NCBI RefSeq assembly: GCF_905404315.1
Contig: NC_066312.1
Span: forward strand, 2,839,001-2,903,000
Reading direction: 5' to 3'
DNA length: 64,000 nucleotides
Source: Leptidea sinapis
Lineage: Eukaryota > Arthropoda > Insecta > Lepidoptera > Pieridae
The notes under the pieces were generated by a model. It saw nothing but the letters and a program-made list of their open reading frames with translations. It was not told the DNA's origin and ran no database searches. Below, piece by piece: positions 11,591-25,000 of the stretch; position 1 is the stretch's first letter; every line of letters begins with the position of its first letter. The translations under genes were made by a program, and so were the position numbers.

Positions 11591-13149
11591 CCTATACTTT
11601 CTATTTTCTATTACAAATACGGTTTCTGAAGTATCCTATATTTCACCTTGTTTCAAAATATTGGAATCTGGGCAGTAAAATAATATTACACTACGAAACT
11701 AAAAGATATGAAGGGTGTGAAAATAATATGAGAATGCAAACGTAATAGTTAACGATACACATTTTAGTGAGAAGCTTACTTTTTCAAATTCTTTGTATGC
11801 ATAATATATCGGATGTTACCAAGTCTCAACCGATTCGCGTGTGCCATTATTGGTTGGTACTACGTCAAGTGAAAAGTCTCAAAAACAACTAAGTCGCTCT
11901 TTCGCCACCCAGATACTATCAAGAAATCGTCTGAACTCTCGGTCTGCCAAAATCAGCGTGCAGTAGACCAATAGCCCTTAACCAAATAGATCAAAATGCC
12001 CTCTATATATTGACACTTGCTTTTGCCCGTGACTTTTTCCACGTGGTCATCGAAATCAGATATCAATGAGGTTGAAATGAATAAATCAAGATCATATTTA
12101 TAAAAGAAATTGAATCTTTAGCAAGCCAAACATTGTAGCTCTAAGAAACTTTAAAAACGGCATACTAAAGGTTTCTAGAGATGTTTTTGCTACTAAATTA
12201 ATATCAGGTGTTACATATAACTAGCAGTCACTTAGAGTAAGTCTCATTGGATATTTTTTATATTTATTATTTGTTGGTCTAGAGGTGAAAGTCTTACATC
12301 TAAGCTAGTGGGCGTCTGCGACATCTCCACCGTAATTTATTGTCTTTTTTTGAAAACCGATCAGAAAGAACCAAATCTAAATGCTACGGGATTCTTGCCA
12401 CAATACACCAAGACCTGCCATGTTCAAGTCGGTTTTGATGTTTATGAGATTGGCATGCACAAACAAATAGAAACTCTAGCAATAGTAGATTTTACAACGA
12501 CTGCACAAAACGAACCATTTTTATCCGAGACTTTTAATAGCTGATAGTAATGTCGAGGATAAAATGGATTCGTGGACGAGTTATAAGAAGACGAGTTATT
12601 ACAGTAGTATAACATGGACATTTTTAACAATTTTAGCAAATTTGAAGAAATTACGCACTAAAAAACAAGACCTGTTTCCCGCCGCTTTTTTTTTAATCTT
12701 ACGACATTGATATTAGGCTTGGGCTCTAGACCTATACAGCCTACTATTAAATTAATTTTGTAATATATATATATATATATATATATTTTTAATTAATTAA
12801 ATAACCTACCTATTTTAATTTTAATATCTTTTATGTCTTAAAAAACACATGAGGCAAATAAATTAAAGTAAATATTATAAAATAACAAACTATCTTTATG
12901 ACTATCTCTGAACTTATTATTATGTTTGGCTGTATGGTTCATTTTCTTTGCCTTAATATAGATACATTAATGCACTTGTGCACAAAAATCGATTTTGTGC
13001 AGCCTATATCGTGCACAAATAAGAAATTTCAGGGCATGAGAAGTGAAAATAGTTTTTTTACCGCTGGAGTCCTGGGCGACCCCAGGTGTTTGGCTCGGTA
13101 CCATCTCGCACTACACGTACAAAAAGATGATAATTGATACCGCTGTTTC
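11591..13149. other. No gene recognised
   Basis: Apart from the AT microsatellite at 12762 nothing stands out. The short frames at 12308-12639 have no recognisable protein features. Confidence 0.4.
12762..12786. repeat. (AT)n microsatellite
   Basis: About twelve AT units. Confidence 0.95.
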
Positions 13150-13720
13150 TCTTAGAATAGCGTTAGATGCCAAACCCTAATGGAAATCTCATATAGACAG
13201 CTTATCCAGTAGACTTCTGTTGCATGTACAGTAAAAAAGACTGGTTCCTTAACAGACATTGAATCTGCATGATTGTTCTATTTTAGTTACATTCACAGCC
13301 TTATATGGTAGGGTATATTATTATAGGGTTATACTGCTGATGTTGGTTCTATTTTTGTTATGGGCTTTTACTTGGGCTGTATATAAGGGATCAACAAGGA
13401 CAATCATACTTAATTTAAGGACTCTTAAACTATGACTGTTTTAACCAATATTACGAAAATTTAGTATATGTTCACACAAATGTCAACGATTTCAAGAAGA
13501 TAACATATGAAAGACATACATAATATTAATACTACGAGTATTTCTAGGCTAAGTAAACTCGACAGGTCATTTGCAATTGCGTTATATTTTATATTAATAA
13601 GCTTCCTGCAAACATAATTAAAATGTCTCTCAAGTCTCAACAAGTTCAAAGCCTTAATTAAACGACGACTTCTAGGAATATCTCATTATAATGAAAAGGA
13701 TTAAATGGAAACAAAGCTTG
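13150..13720 (+). pseudogene. Decayed LINE reverse transcriptase C-terminus
   Basis: Conceptual reading gives DAKP*WKSHIDSLSSRL, VKKTGSLTDIES, FSYIHSLIW and ADVGSIFV, then NLVYVHTNVNDFKKI, INKLPANIIKMS and FKALIKRRLLG-like blocks, with many stops and frameshifts. The order matches the thumb and C-terminal part of a LINE RT. No open frame remains. Confidence 0.6.
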
Positions 13721-13837
13721 GGTATGAACTGCCCTTAAGAATATGAGCTTTTGATTACTTTTTAGAAATATATAGATGAATTTTATAAACTTACTTTTGT
13801 TATTTGATTGATTTGTTGTGGTAGGTATTATATGTTC

Positions 13838-13897
13838 TATTATATCTATATTAGATACTTATATAGATATAATATTATATCTATATTAGATACTTAT
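13838..13897. repeat. 33-bp spaced direct repeat with palindrome
   Basis: TTATATCTATATTAGATACT occurs at 13840 and again at 13873, separated by ATATAGATATAAT, so the whole is also partly palindromic. Confidence 0.6.
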
Positions 13898-14269
13898 TCT
13901 TATCTGAAAACTATTTTTTTGAGTTAGAAATACCAATGAATTCGCAATACAACTTATTCAGTCAATGAAATTTCATTACATATTGTGATAATTAATACAA
14001 TGAGTGGGCGCGGTGTATTGCCGGGTTAGCACTTGTTTTGTATGAGCAAATTTGTAATAACTCTGGTGAAATATATTAAATTTAACTACATTTTGTGATT
14101 TATAAAATAATTGATCAAAAGCAAAAGCTAACTTAATAGTATTTTGCCTGCCTTTTTTTTACCTGCAAAAATACTTCGAAAAGTGGATAAAGTATTTTTC
14201 CTAGTTCCAAGAGACTCAACGATCCGAGCAAAGTGGTGTAAATACTAACCGTTTGACCGCGTGCAAGGC

Positions 14270-14632
14270 AGAGATGCTCGAATGGCCGGGGACCCAGTGT
14301 TCTGTGAACGGCTAGATAACTTGGCGTTGCATAGGGACGTCGCTTCATTGTGTCTTCTAAGAGCTCTTTGATTGAAGCACATTCGTCTGGCCTTCCTCCA
14401 CAGCCCGGTTATCAAGGAACTTTCTTCCACGTACAACAAAGCTTTGGAAAGAGCTTCCTTGTGCGGTTTCCAGGACTATACTACATGGGACCTTCAAAAA
14501 GAGCGCGTTTTTTTTTAAAAGGCCGGCAACGCTCTTGTGTTTCCTCTGGTATTGCAAGAAAATGTCGGCGGCGGTGATTACTTAACATCAGATGACTCGT
14601 ACGCTGGTTTGTCCTCTCTTCCGTAAAAAAAT
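14270..14632 (+). mobile_element. Jockey-type LINE 3' end fragment
   Basis: The words CCCAGTGTTCTGTGAACGGC, ACTTGGCGTTGCATAGG and GGCCGGCAACGCTCTTGTG match the copies at 2538-2918 (inverted) and 34290-35000. It has an internal deletion after GTGTCTTCTAA. It ends GTTTGTCCTCTCTTCCGTAA. Confidence 0.7.
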
Positions 14633-14639
14633 AATGAGA

Positions 14640-15600
14640 AGAGATAAAGTATCTCCAACAACTTGCTTTTATTGTTGTGGTATATTATATTCAATGTACC
14701 AATTTTGTGGTGAGTTTAATAAATATATTATTTTTTATTTAGTTTATAATTTCATTGTTTTTTACTTGAAAAATGTAAACTTAAAACATAACTTTAAGAT
14801 TGATATGATAGTCATTATTTGACCATTAAAAACGTATTCAATTGCACAAATACTGTGTTATTAATCATTAAAATCATAATAAGCGCGTCCATTTCTGGAA
14901 GATTATCTAATTGTGCTTTAAGAAATCCACTTTCAGTCATTGTAAATAATAATTGTACAGATTATTGAATAATAAAAAACCAACATAAAATATAATATAT
15001 TATTTATTATTATATTATATCTAGGAACCATACCAGTTATTATGTTTATCTAGACTTTGACGTCACACTGCGCTCCATCCAATAGCGTTGCGTTTCGATG
15101 TTTTATATTTATCTCCTATTTATTGCACTTTTGTTTATTTAATATTTATTTATCAGCAAATTTAAATTTAATAAGAAAAGACAATAATTGGGATAATGCA
15201 TGTAGCATTATCCCGATTACAGGAAAATTATGATAGCATTTCTTTGGAACTCATTAGTTGTCCTTTTCAATTAATTAAAAGTTACTGCTTCGATAGCTGT
15301 CAGGAAGTTTATTGTAGGAACATAATTATGGCCGTGTAGTGTGTAGGTACTCTTTCCAAACATCAGTATCCACGTGCGATAAGTTTAAGTTTAGTAAAGA
15401 CAAACCTCTTCCATTTTCTGTTCAAAAGTGACAGCGGTATGAACATTGGCAAATTTAAAATGCTAGTTAATTATAAATGTTATTAAGAAGCCCATACTTT
15501 TAAGTAAATATACCTAGTTTAATCGATATACATAAACATTTTAACGATTACTCACATCCATATTTGAAAAAACATATTCTTCTACAATATGAACTGTACG
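14640..15600. other. No gene recognised
   Basis: Very AT-rich. A small palindrome, GATAATGCATGTAGCATTATC (one break), lies near 15190. No repeat family is identified. Confidence 0.4.
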
Positions 15601-16055
15601 GTCAAGATCATAAAAGTCATATTCCTTTAGCGTATCATGTAATATCGTCCAGATGCTGTCATACACTCGCCCCCGCCACGTACTGCGTCATTGGACATGC
15701 GCTGGCGCATACCAACGAAATTTACAAGAGATATTTATAGATTTGTGTACATTGCTGTTTGGTATTGAATATTAAATTCGTCGGCGGGCTATAAGCGCCA
15801 GTGAAACAGTTAAAGTCGAAATGTGCGTAGTAATAAGCGTGGGTCGCATAAAGCTTCGATACGTTCGCGGCAGTGGCCACTGGCCAATCATGTATGAACT
15901 CATACACATGACAGAATACTGTACCGAGACTGTCTAGTGAGTAACTGAGTAGTGATTAGTGAACTGAGAAGTGAGAACACTTCGATTAACATTTAACACT
16001 TCACAGTTGTGTGTTGGATGTTGTGAGTGATTGTTGGTCTCTCGGGTCTTCCACG
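15600..16055 (+). promoter_or_regulatory. Possible promoter and 5'UTR of the PHYHD1-like gene
   Basis: The 450 bases before the candidate first exon are less AT-rich than their surroundings and hold clustered CpGs (for example 15668-15720). They contain no recognisable repeat and no clear TATA box. A purine-rich stretch with repeated GTGA/ACTGAG words (15935-15980) could be 5'UTR. This is positional inference only. Confidence 0.3.
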
Positions 16056-16079
16056 ATGCATGATACTATAAAGAATCAG
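16056..16079 (+). CDS. PHYHD1: PHYHD1-like candidate first coding exon (8 codons)
   Basis: An ATG opens MHDTIKNQ and the frame runs straight into CAG|GTATAT, a good donor, in phase 0. The next known exon begins in phase 0 with MERDGYVVLENF. The joined start MHDTIKNQMERDGYVVL has the length and character of animal PHYHD1 N-termini, which carry a short helix just before the (Q/R)DG(F/Y) motif. The cost is a 21-kb intron. Alternatives are that translation starts at the Met of exon 2 with this exon untranslated, or that this exon belongs to another transcript. Confidence 0.55.
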
Positions 16080-19000
16080 GTATATTTTCACACAATTCCT
16101 ATACTTTTGCGAATTTTGGCATGCTTGCTTAGCCTTGTATTATGATTTCTGTCTGTTAGCGAAATTGTTTACGTCAAAATGTATATCTACGTGTTTAAAC
16201 AGTCACTGGTGAACCACAAAATCAATTCAACATTAATCAATAATAATAAAATTATCTTTATTTTTATTTTTTATGGCAGTTTGAAGTTGACTGTTTATAT
16301 TAAATTTTTTATAAACTTTTTTGGCTAATTTAAATAAAAAAATATCAAAATGATTAAAAACAAATGAACTTTGAACTCGTGATACTTATGGCATTTGAAT
16401 ACTTTTTTCTTTTTGGGTCTCTAAGGTTTAGTTAAAAAAAAAGAAGAAAGACATTGTGACTATTTGATACTGCAAAGTAGGGATGGATATTTAGGTGTGT
16501 CCTATGTGTTAAATAAAACAAACACTTTTTCATATGATAACTTAACATTTGAAAGAAGACTTGTTGTATATCAGATTACCTATGTATACTTTTATATTCA
16601 CGTTCTTAGTGAAACAGGTTGAAGAAGTTTCTATAGGTACTTATTTTTTAATTGATTGTGTAAATTATTACAAAATAAAATTTTGATCTCAAATTAATAT
16701 TTATTCATAATTGCGCTATTATAGACACAAAAATATATATCTTTGTTAATGATTTATTCCTCCCAACTATTGGCCTTAGTTTACTTTAAATATATATATT
16801 TAGTGATTTTGGTTCGCACACAAAAAAATGGAGTATCAGATCGAATAATCAGAAAGTTGGATAAAAAAAAGTGATAAAGCATTCGTTTCGTTGTAAAAAT
16901 CTCAATTTTTACTTCCCGTGTTTTTGAAAATATTATATCTGCATTCCTTATGTAATTTTAAAGAGACAAAATTATGTAAGTAGTAGCAGAAAACTGATCC
17001 TGATTGAAGCCCTAGTTCGTCAATTTTGTGCAAAGAGGTAACGGATAATCGTTTTTACGACATAAAATATCAAAATTTCAAAGCAAAAATTTCCCGCTAA
17101 TTGGAGATAAAGAAGTAATCTATTTGTGGCAATATTTAGTTTTGTTAGATTTAGTTTCATTTCATCACAAACTCTACCGAAAAATATCTTATTTTTGTCG
17201 GATTCGTAAACGCGTCCTTAAATAATTACCTAGTCTGTCTGGTACGGCTATGTCATCGCTTAGGAACACTTGCTTACAAACATACCTAGTTTCGGAAACA
17301 CATAGTCTACATGTGTAAAAAATTAAAAAATGATGTATGAGTTGTTGTTTGTGTGATATTTTTTCTTGTTTTATTCTCGTAATTCTAATTGGTCTGCAGA
17401 AAGATCTAGTTATTTTATGATCTTGACTAGTTAAAATACATATTATAACAAGAGCTGAAACACGATTATATCAAATAAATTTTTCCATAGAAAGAACACC
17501 AAAGTAGAACTTTGTGGGGTGTATTTACTGAAAAAAATATAGCTTACAATATAGTAATAAAATTCGCTTTAAAAAATTAGACACCAATCTCTTATTTATT
17601 TATTATGACGACCTAGAGAGCCCAGTGCGCAGTGACCCTGCCTACTGAGCTAGAGGTCCCGGGTTCGAATCCCGGAAATATATATGATGAATATGGATGT
17701 TTTTTTCCGAGTCATAGAATTGTCTTGTACCCATACTACAGGTTATGCCTAGTTTGGGGTAAGATAATTTGTGTAAAAGTGTGTCAATGTTATATTATTG
17801 TATAGAATATTTGACGATTATTTGAAAACACGCATGTATTTTTTAATAACAAATAAAAACAACATATAGCTACTTACTATTACACTAGTTTTCACACTGA
17901 TGCTATCAAACGAGTCGCAAGTCTGAAATGGCAGTGGGTAGATAGCCCAGAAACATGGGTCATGGGCCGTGGGGCTAAATGGTCCAGGAATGAAATGCTT
18001 TGAGCTGAAAGGTGACTTAGAGGCAGACCACAGATGCGATGTAAGGATTACGTCATGAAAAATGCGTAAGAACAAACTGGGTGGAAGTAGCGCAAAACCG
18101 GGCTAGGTGGCGCAAAGAAGGAGGCCTACACGAACCTGGTTGATATTGATTTAGAAAGACCTATATTTTACGCCACGCCTTTGGTATTTAATGTTATTTG
18201 AATGTTTGCTCTTAAACATATTAATTTCTTGCGGTACGTGCTTCACCGTCATGTTTCTATTGCTTTCCGTTGGCAAGCAAAACAACTCAAATACCCAACA
18301 ATTTCTAATCCCGTGTTCCGCTAGTTTATGAAACATGGCGGTAGTTTTTCAACTATGGACATTAATAATAATATAAAGAAAAAAATATTCATGGAAAGAA
18401 ATTTTCGTTCAAAAAAAGAAGAAGTTAAAAAAGGATTCTCCCGTCTAATGATAACTTTAGTTTTCAATCATTAGTGTTTAACAGCAACAGTTCCAACAAC
18501 AACAGTTCCAACAACAACAGTTCCAACAACAACAGTTCCAACAACAACAACAATAACAACAGCAGCACCAACAGCACCAGCGCCGTAGACCCGACTTCTC
18601 CATCGACTCTATAACTGTCCCAGTTCAACTCCCACTGTACCTTCGTACCCTTATACTTAGTTCTCGCGTGTGTACGTAACCGATCCATTGGACTTGAAGA
18701 GTGATCGCGTTTTCTCTGGCGTCAGTGGGCTTGCGAAAGCAGCAGACTCCTTTAATTAGAATTAATTAGTGCACAAGTGGACATTCTTCGTAACGTGTAA
18801 GTTAGGGATGATGACTATTGGACCCTTTACATAATTTACCGTCGAAAAGTGTGCGTACGCTTGAAATTTTTGACGAGTGTTATCAACATACACTGTGAGA
18901 CATTATTGTGTATCGTTTAATTGTACCGTAACTTAAATGTTTCATGTTAAGCATATTTGTCTTTTTATATAGTAATCCACAGTTAATGTGTGTTGTCGTG

Positions 19001-22000
19001 GCTTGTCCTGTAATTAGTGCTAGTTCCTAAGAGTAAAGCCTTGAAACGGTAACAGTACATTTTATATGCAATAGATCTTTCAAAACGTTTAACCTGTACT
19101 AAATATGTAATGAAATTAATTATATTCAATGTAAAATAAGTTGGTTTTTATTATCTAATATTTCGACGGTATTCGTTGTTATTTTATGTATCGAAATAAT
19201 CCCTGTACGTTACATTTAAAATAAAGTCTGAAAAACAATGATCACACAAATACTTTCATATTCGTGTTTTACGCCCAATGCCTCTGTGCAATATTATATT
19301 TGTCACAGTGCAATATTAGATATGTTACATAGGTACTCACAGAACAAATTACATATCAGTTTTATAACATAACTTTAAAAAAATCATAAATATTAAAAGT
19401 AATCTGAAGTAAACTTTTTTTTTCATAATAGATGGCCATCTATGTTGACTTAACTGCTTCATTTCATCTGATATGTCACTACACAGTGCTGTGACGCAAT
19501 TACGTATGGCCACTGCGGACAACATATTAATTTGCCCTGGGCGATGCACACTAATGAAACAGGGACGGCACCCCTTTTAAATATAACATATTGCTTGGCT
19601 TTGCTATCATTTACTGGGCACATCCCCGTGTGTGTTACTTTCGGTAGGCGCCGTGCTTGAGTTAATTATTTCGGTTTTCGTTTGTTCTTTGTGTCACAAC
19701 GAGTTCGTCTATTTTCAACGCTCGACGAGCAGGGCGTCACACGGCGTTCGTTCGTTCGCTTTTAATTCGAAAAGAAAACGATTGGACGCAGTGAATGCAA
19801 TTGGACTTCCTCTCAACTAACAGTTCAAGCCAGTGTTTTCTTATTTGTTTGCAATTGCAGATTGAATATGTGCTATATAGAAGCATATTCAGAAATTGTA
19901 TTTAGCTTTATATGTTGTTTGGTGTATTGACGATGTGTGTACGGCTATGTATTTATGCCACTGTGTTTTAAGAGCATTCGATGAACTCTATAATATAATC
20001 CACATTAATATTCAGAAATGTGACCGTTACGCTGTTTATTTGTTAGATATATACCTACCTATAATATATCTTTCAAATGGTGAAAGTTATTCAGCGTATG
20101 AATGCAGTGCATCCGAATTCCAAATTCCAATCAACTGTAACTCTTCGTTTTCTCAAGCGATGACCATGAAACACACGTTGTGCAGAGGGCAGAAAAGTAA
20201 TCTAAACTAGATATTGATTAAAGCTCCCGAAGGAGAAAATTCATGAGCAGTAAAAAGGTATTTACAGTAAACTTACTCAACAGGCGTGACCAATGTACGA
20301 AGTAAAAAAAGAATTATTAAAATCGATTCACCCAGTCGAAAGTTCTGAGGTAACAAACATAAAAAAATACAGACGAATTGAGAATCTCCTCCTTTTTAAA
20401 GTCGGTTAAAAATTATTTTTCGCAAGCGTTACCGGAATGAAATTATCAGCATTTTATCACAATAGGAGAATACAGTGCAGGTAGTTGAAATAGAAGTTTT
20501 ATGGTGTCAATCGTGGTCAATCTAATACATTTTTATTTAATTTTTTTTTATATCATTGTCATTCAAACCGAACAGATGTTAGATTTTACACACATACTAA
20601 CAAACTAGGTAACTATCACAAGTCAAATAAAAGTATTTTTAATGAAGTACTGCAATCACTGACCTCTAGTGACTGCAATATGAACTAACCACACAATTGT
20701 GTAATACGTCACAGATCATTATCATAACAATACAGTATATGCGGTCTTAACAAATACCACAGGGAAGGTATAGATTGATATCTTAGACGTATAAGATTAA
20801 ACTTTAAGCTTAATATACTATAAAATATATACTGTGTAGTTTATCTATCTAATCTATATAATCTCTTTCTCAATTGTGTAAACAAGCTTTTCATGACTGT
20901 TTACCTTTTACGATTTACGATTTAAGAACTTTATTTCTCAGAAGAATATTACAATATTCACTTATAGAGAAAATATATTCTAATTGCTATATAATATAAT
21001 ATAATATGCGAGCCGTGAGAATATAACAATATCTAAAATATATCGATTATTTTTTTCTTCTTTAACTATAAATATTAACAGAGTAAGTAAAGTGGAAAAA
21101 AAAACAGTAAACACACACTAGATGAAACACTTAAAAAGAAATAACTATACAAATTATAATCTAAAGAACATTCATAAATAAGTTACCTACACTACACTAA
21201 TGAATATCAACTAAAGACACAATTCTGAATACAATAATACAAGAACTTTAGTGAATTACGCGATCGAGCGGCGCGATGCGCATGCGCAGACCGTCATTCG
21301 CAATTTGTAAATATTATAAAGCTTTGACTACACTGCAGCAACAATTATTCATCTACTTATTTTTAAACTGTAACAATTTTTTATTTATATTTTTAATTAT
21401 TATATTTTTAAATGTTTTCTTTTAATATTTTTTTAAAAGTATTTAAGCTTTTGATTTCTTTAATATCTTTGGGGAGGCTGTTGTAAAGTTTCGCCCCTTC
21501 AAACATGATATTCTTTTTTCCGTAATTAGTTCTAGGTGTTTTTATATAAATATTATTTGCTTGTCGAGTTATCCTTTTTTGTATTTGGAATGTTTTTGTA
21601 AATGTCACTTGGGAATGTATCTCTTTAGACAGAATTTTCCTAATAAGAACGCACGTTTTATACTTATTGAGTTGAGAAATATTCATGATTTCGGTATCTT
21701 GGTAAATTTTTGCGGATGGTGTTAAGAAATTATATCAGAACAGTGATTTAATAATTTTATTTTGTGCAATCTGTAGCGGTTGTAAATTAGTCTTTGACGC
21801 AGTTCCCTAAACTTCAATTAAATAATCTAAGTGAGACTTGACCATAGAATTATAAATAGTGAAGTGCACTTGCCTTGGGAGGCATCGTGCAATGCTACGT
21901 ACTGCACCAGTAAGTGATGTTAACTTTTTACGGATATATTCTATATGCGGTTTCCATGTGAGTTTGCTATCAAGTATCAGACCGAGATATTTTTCTTTAT

Positions 22001-25000
22001 TTATTTTGTTTATTATTTCACCATTGATGGTTAAGTTATTATGGCTTCCAATTTTTTTGTTTTTTGCTGTGAATAATATGTAGTTTGTTTTAGATGTATT
22101 TAAAGTAAGTAAATTATATTGTAGCCAGGTGTGTAGTAGATCCAAATCATGTTGTGCTTGTTCTATTATTGTTGTTATAGTATTTCCAAAGTAAAATAGA
22201 CTTGTATCATCAGCATACAGCGTGATATCTCCATTTAGGCCGATTTTATGTATGTCATTTATATAGACTAGAAATAATAATGGGCCGAGAATAGAGCCCT
22301 GAGGAACGCCACATGTGATGAGTTGGGGTAAACTCTCAACTCTATTAATTTTAACTATTTGATATCGGTTTGTCAGATATGATTTGAACATTTTAAATGC
22401 AGAACCAGAAACACCAATGTTTTTTAATTTTGTTAGCATGATTTCGTGGCTTACTGTGTCAAATGCTTTTTTTAAGTCAATGAATATTCCTAATGATATT
22501 TTCTTTTGATCAATGCCAAGTTTAATGTTTGTTACTAAGTCAATTGTTGCTGCAAGAGTATTAGAATTACAACGAAATCCATATTGTTTTTTGAAAAGAA
22601 AATTTGTAGATGTAAGAAATCCAATGAGTCGATTATGTAATATTTTCTCAAATATTTTTGATAAGATAGGAAGCACAGATATTGGACGGTAATTACTGGG
22701 ATCCATTTTATCACCGGACTTGTAAATAGGAATCACTTTTGCTATTTTAAGGGAATCTGGAAACTTCCCTTCATTTAAGCATCTATTGATGCAGTGAGTT
22801 AGTTTTTCAGCTTTAACGTCTTTGACACATTTAATCACTTTTGTACTCATGCCATCTATGCCAGTGCTAGTGTTTGTATCAAGGTTGTCAATAATTTTGA
22901 CTACTTCTTCTGTAGTGGCAGGATTCAGATAAGATAGTCTAATTTTATATTCTTGTGCATTGTTTAAGAAAATCATAGGTTCTTTATATTGTTTAGAGTT
23001 TAGAATTTTATTGGCAAGTTCAATGCCTATATTAGAGAAAAATAAATTAAAGCATTCACATATTTCTTTTGATTCATTGATTTGACCTGAAGATGTGTTT
23101 AATTTTAAAGGAATATATTTTTGAATCTTGTTATTAGCCAAACTATTTATCAGTTGCCACATTTTCATGGAGTTTTTCTCACACTTCTTAAAAGCTTTTA
23201 AATAATATTGACTTTTAGTTTGTTGAATATTTTTATGGACTAGACTCTTTTGTTGCATAAACTCTCTCTTAAGGTTCTCATCTTGTGGTGCTTGCTTTAG
23301 AGAATGCCACAGGAAATTCCTTTTGTTTATTGACTCGATCAGTTTTCTGTTGATCCAATCTTTGCTCAGGGGATTCATGACTTTGGTCTTTATTTGTTTG
23401 TTTTCAGTAATAGCTTGCAACAGGATGGTTTCCAATAAAGAATATTCATTACTTAAGTTGGTGGTGATATTGGTCTTAACAGTTTTGTATAAGTTAGTAA
23501 AATCAATTGCTTCGTACTTTGCCCGTGAAGGCCGCTCAGGTGTGATTCTTTTTACCTCTAAATATATCTGCTTATGATCTGACATAGAGCTTTCTATGAG
23601 AGCCATATGGAAGGTGTTTTCTTTAAGACTTGTACATACGTGATCTAGTATAGTCTTGGAAGTTTTCGTAATTCGGGTACTGTGCTCTTTATCTGTTTTG
23701 TTAAGTATCCTCAAGGCATTCTCTTTTAGGACATGCTTATACTCTTTGATCATTTTTTCTTTGCTGAGCAAGTCTAAATTAAAATCTCCGAATACAATGA
23801 TACGTTTTTTTTTGGATAAATGGCTTGCGTATGTCTCTAGAAATTTTTGCACGTTTGATGCTGGTTGCTTATAAATAGCTCCTATGTCCATTGATAGTTT
23901 TTCTAGATGTATCCATAGGTAATGATTGCCATCTTCACACTGGCTATCCAAAAATTCATGTTTAAGATTTTTGTGGACATATATTGAAACTCCACCACCT
24001 CTTGACGATGTCCTGTAATTATAATGATGGGTGTAATTTGGTAGACTTAATCTTACTGCTTCATTCTCATCTTTAATCCATGTTTCTGTCAACACTATGA
24101 TATGTACATTTGTTTTAAATGTTTCTATAATGCATCTTAACTCATCAAGTTTGCCGGGTTTCGCAATACTTCGAATATTAGCATAAAGAATCGATATTGA
24201 TTTTGTTGTAGTTGTAATATCTTTATAGTTATTTGTTAGTTCATGTGTTATTTTAGTAGTACTATTTAATGTATTTTCTCTATAATTTAGTTTTTGCCTT
24301 CTGTTCTATTATTTTCGGGGACCCTTTAATATACTTTATAATCAGGTTTTCTTCGCCTTTTTCTTGTCTATTTTTCAATTCTAATACAAGGTTTTTCATT
24401 TCTTTCTGTTGTTGTATAGTCTGGTCAGAGTAAATTCGAACACCATCTATTTTAATATTATTTTTATTACGCAATATAGCTATTGCTGTTTCTGATGTGG
24501 AAAAACATATTTTTAAAGGGCGTGCTTTAGTGGCATTATATTTTCCAAGCCTCTGTACTCTGACAGCTTTTGGGCAACCTGGGTATATGGTTTTTGTGAT
24601 TTTTTCTATCTCCCGCCTATCATTTTCACGTCTTTCTTCAACATTTTCAAAATTTTTCTCAGGAATGCCTACTATAACAACATTTTTTTTCCTTTCAATG
24701 CGTTCATTAAGTTCGTACATTAAGTTATCATAAGTAGCTTGCGATGGAAATGTACACGTTGATGATAAGTTAGTATTCATTTTAAGCTGGGCGAGGTCAT
24801 TTTGGAGAGATTTAATGCTCCCTTTATTTATTGTTACAGTGTCTGATAACGCTACAATCTGTTCCTTAATATTTTTATTCTCAGCCATTAGTAAGTCCAT
24901 TGTAGTGTTTACTTCTTGTAGTTTTTCTTTAATGGAAGATATATTCTCACTTATAGTGTTTATGGTTTCAGCCTGGTTTCTGCTGGATTCCAATAGTAGT

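Noticed and set aside
12308..13137. Short frames of 65-79 codons
   Set aside because: No recognisable motifs, mutually overlapping on both strands, and expected by chance in a window of this size.
18464..18688. Minus-strand frame with a long leucine run (74 codons)
   Set aside because: It is the complement of a CAA/CAG minisatellite; the leucine run is compositional and not a membrane protein.
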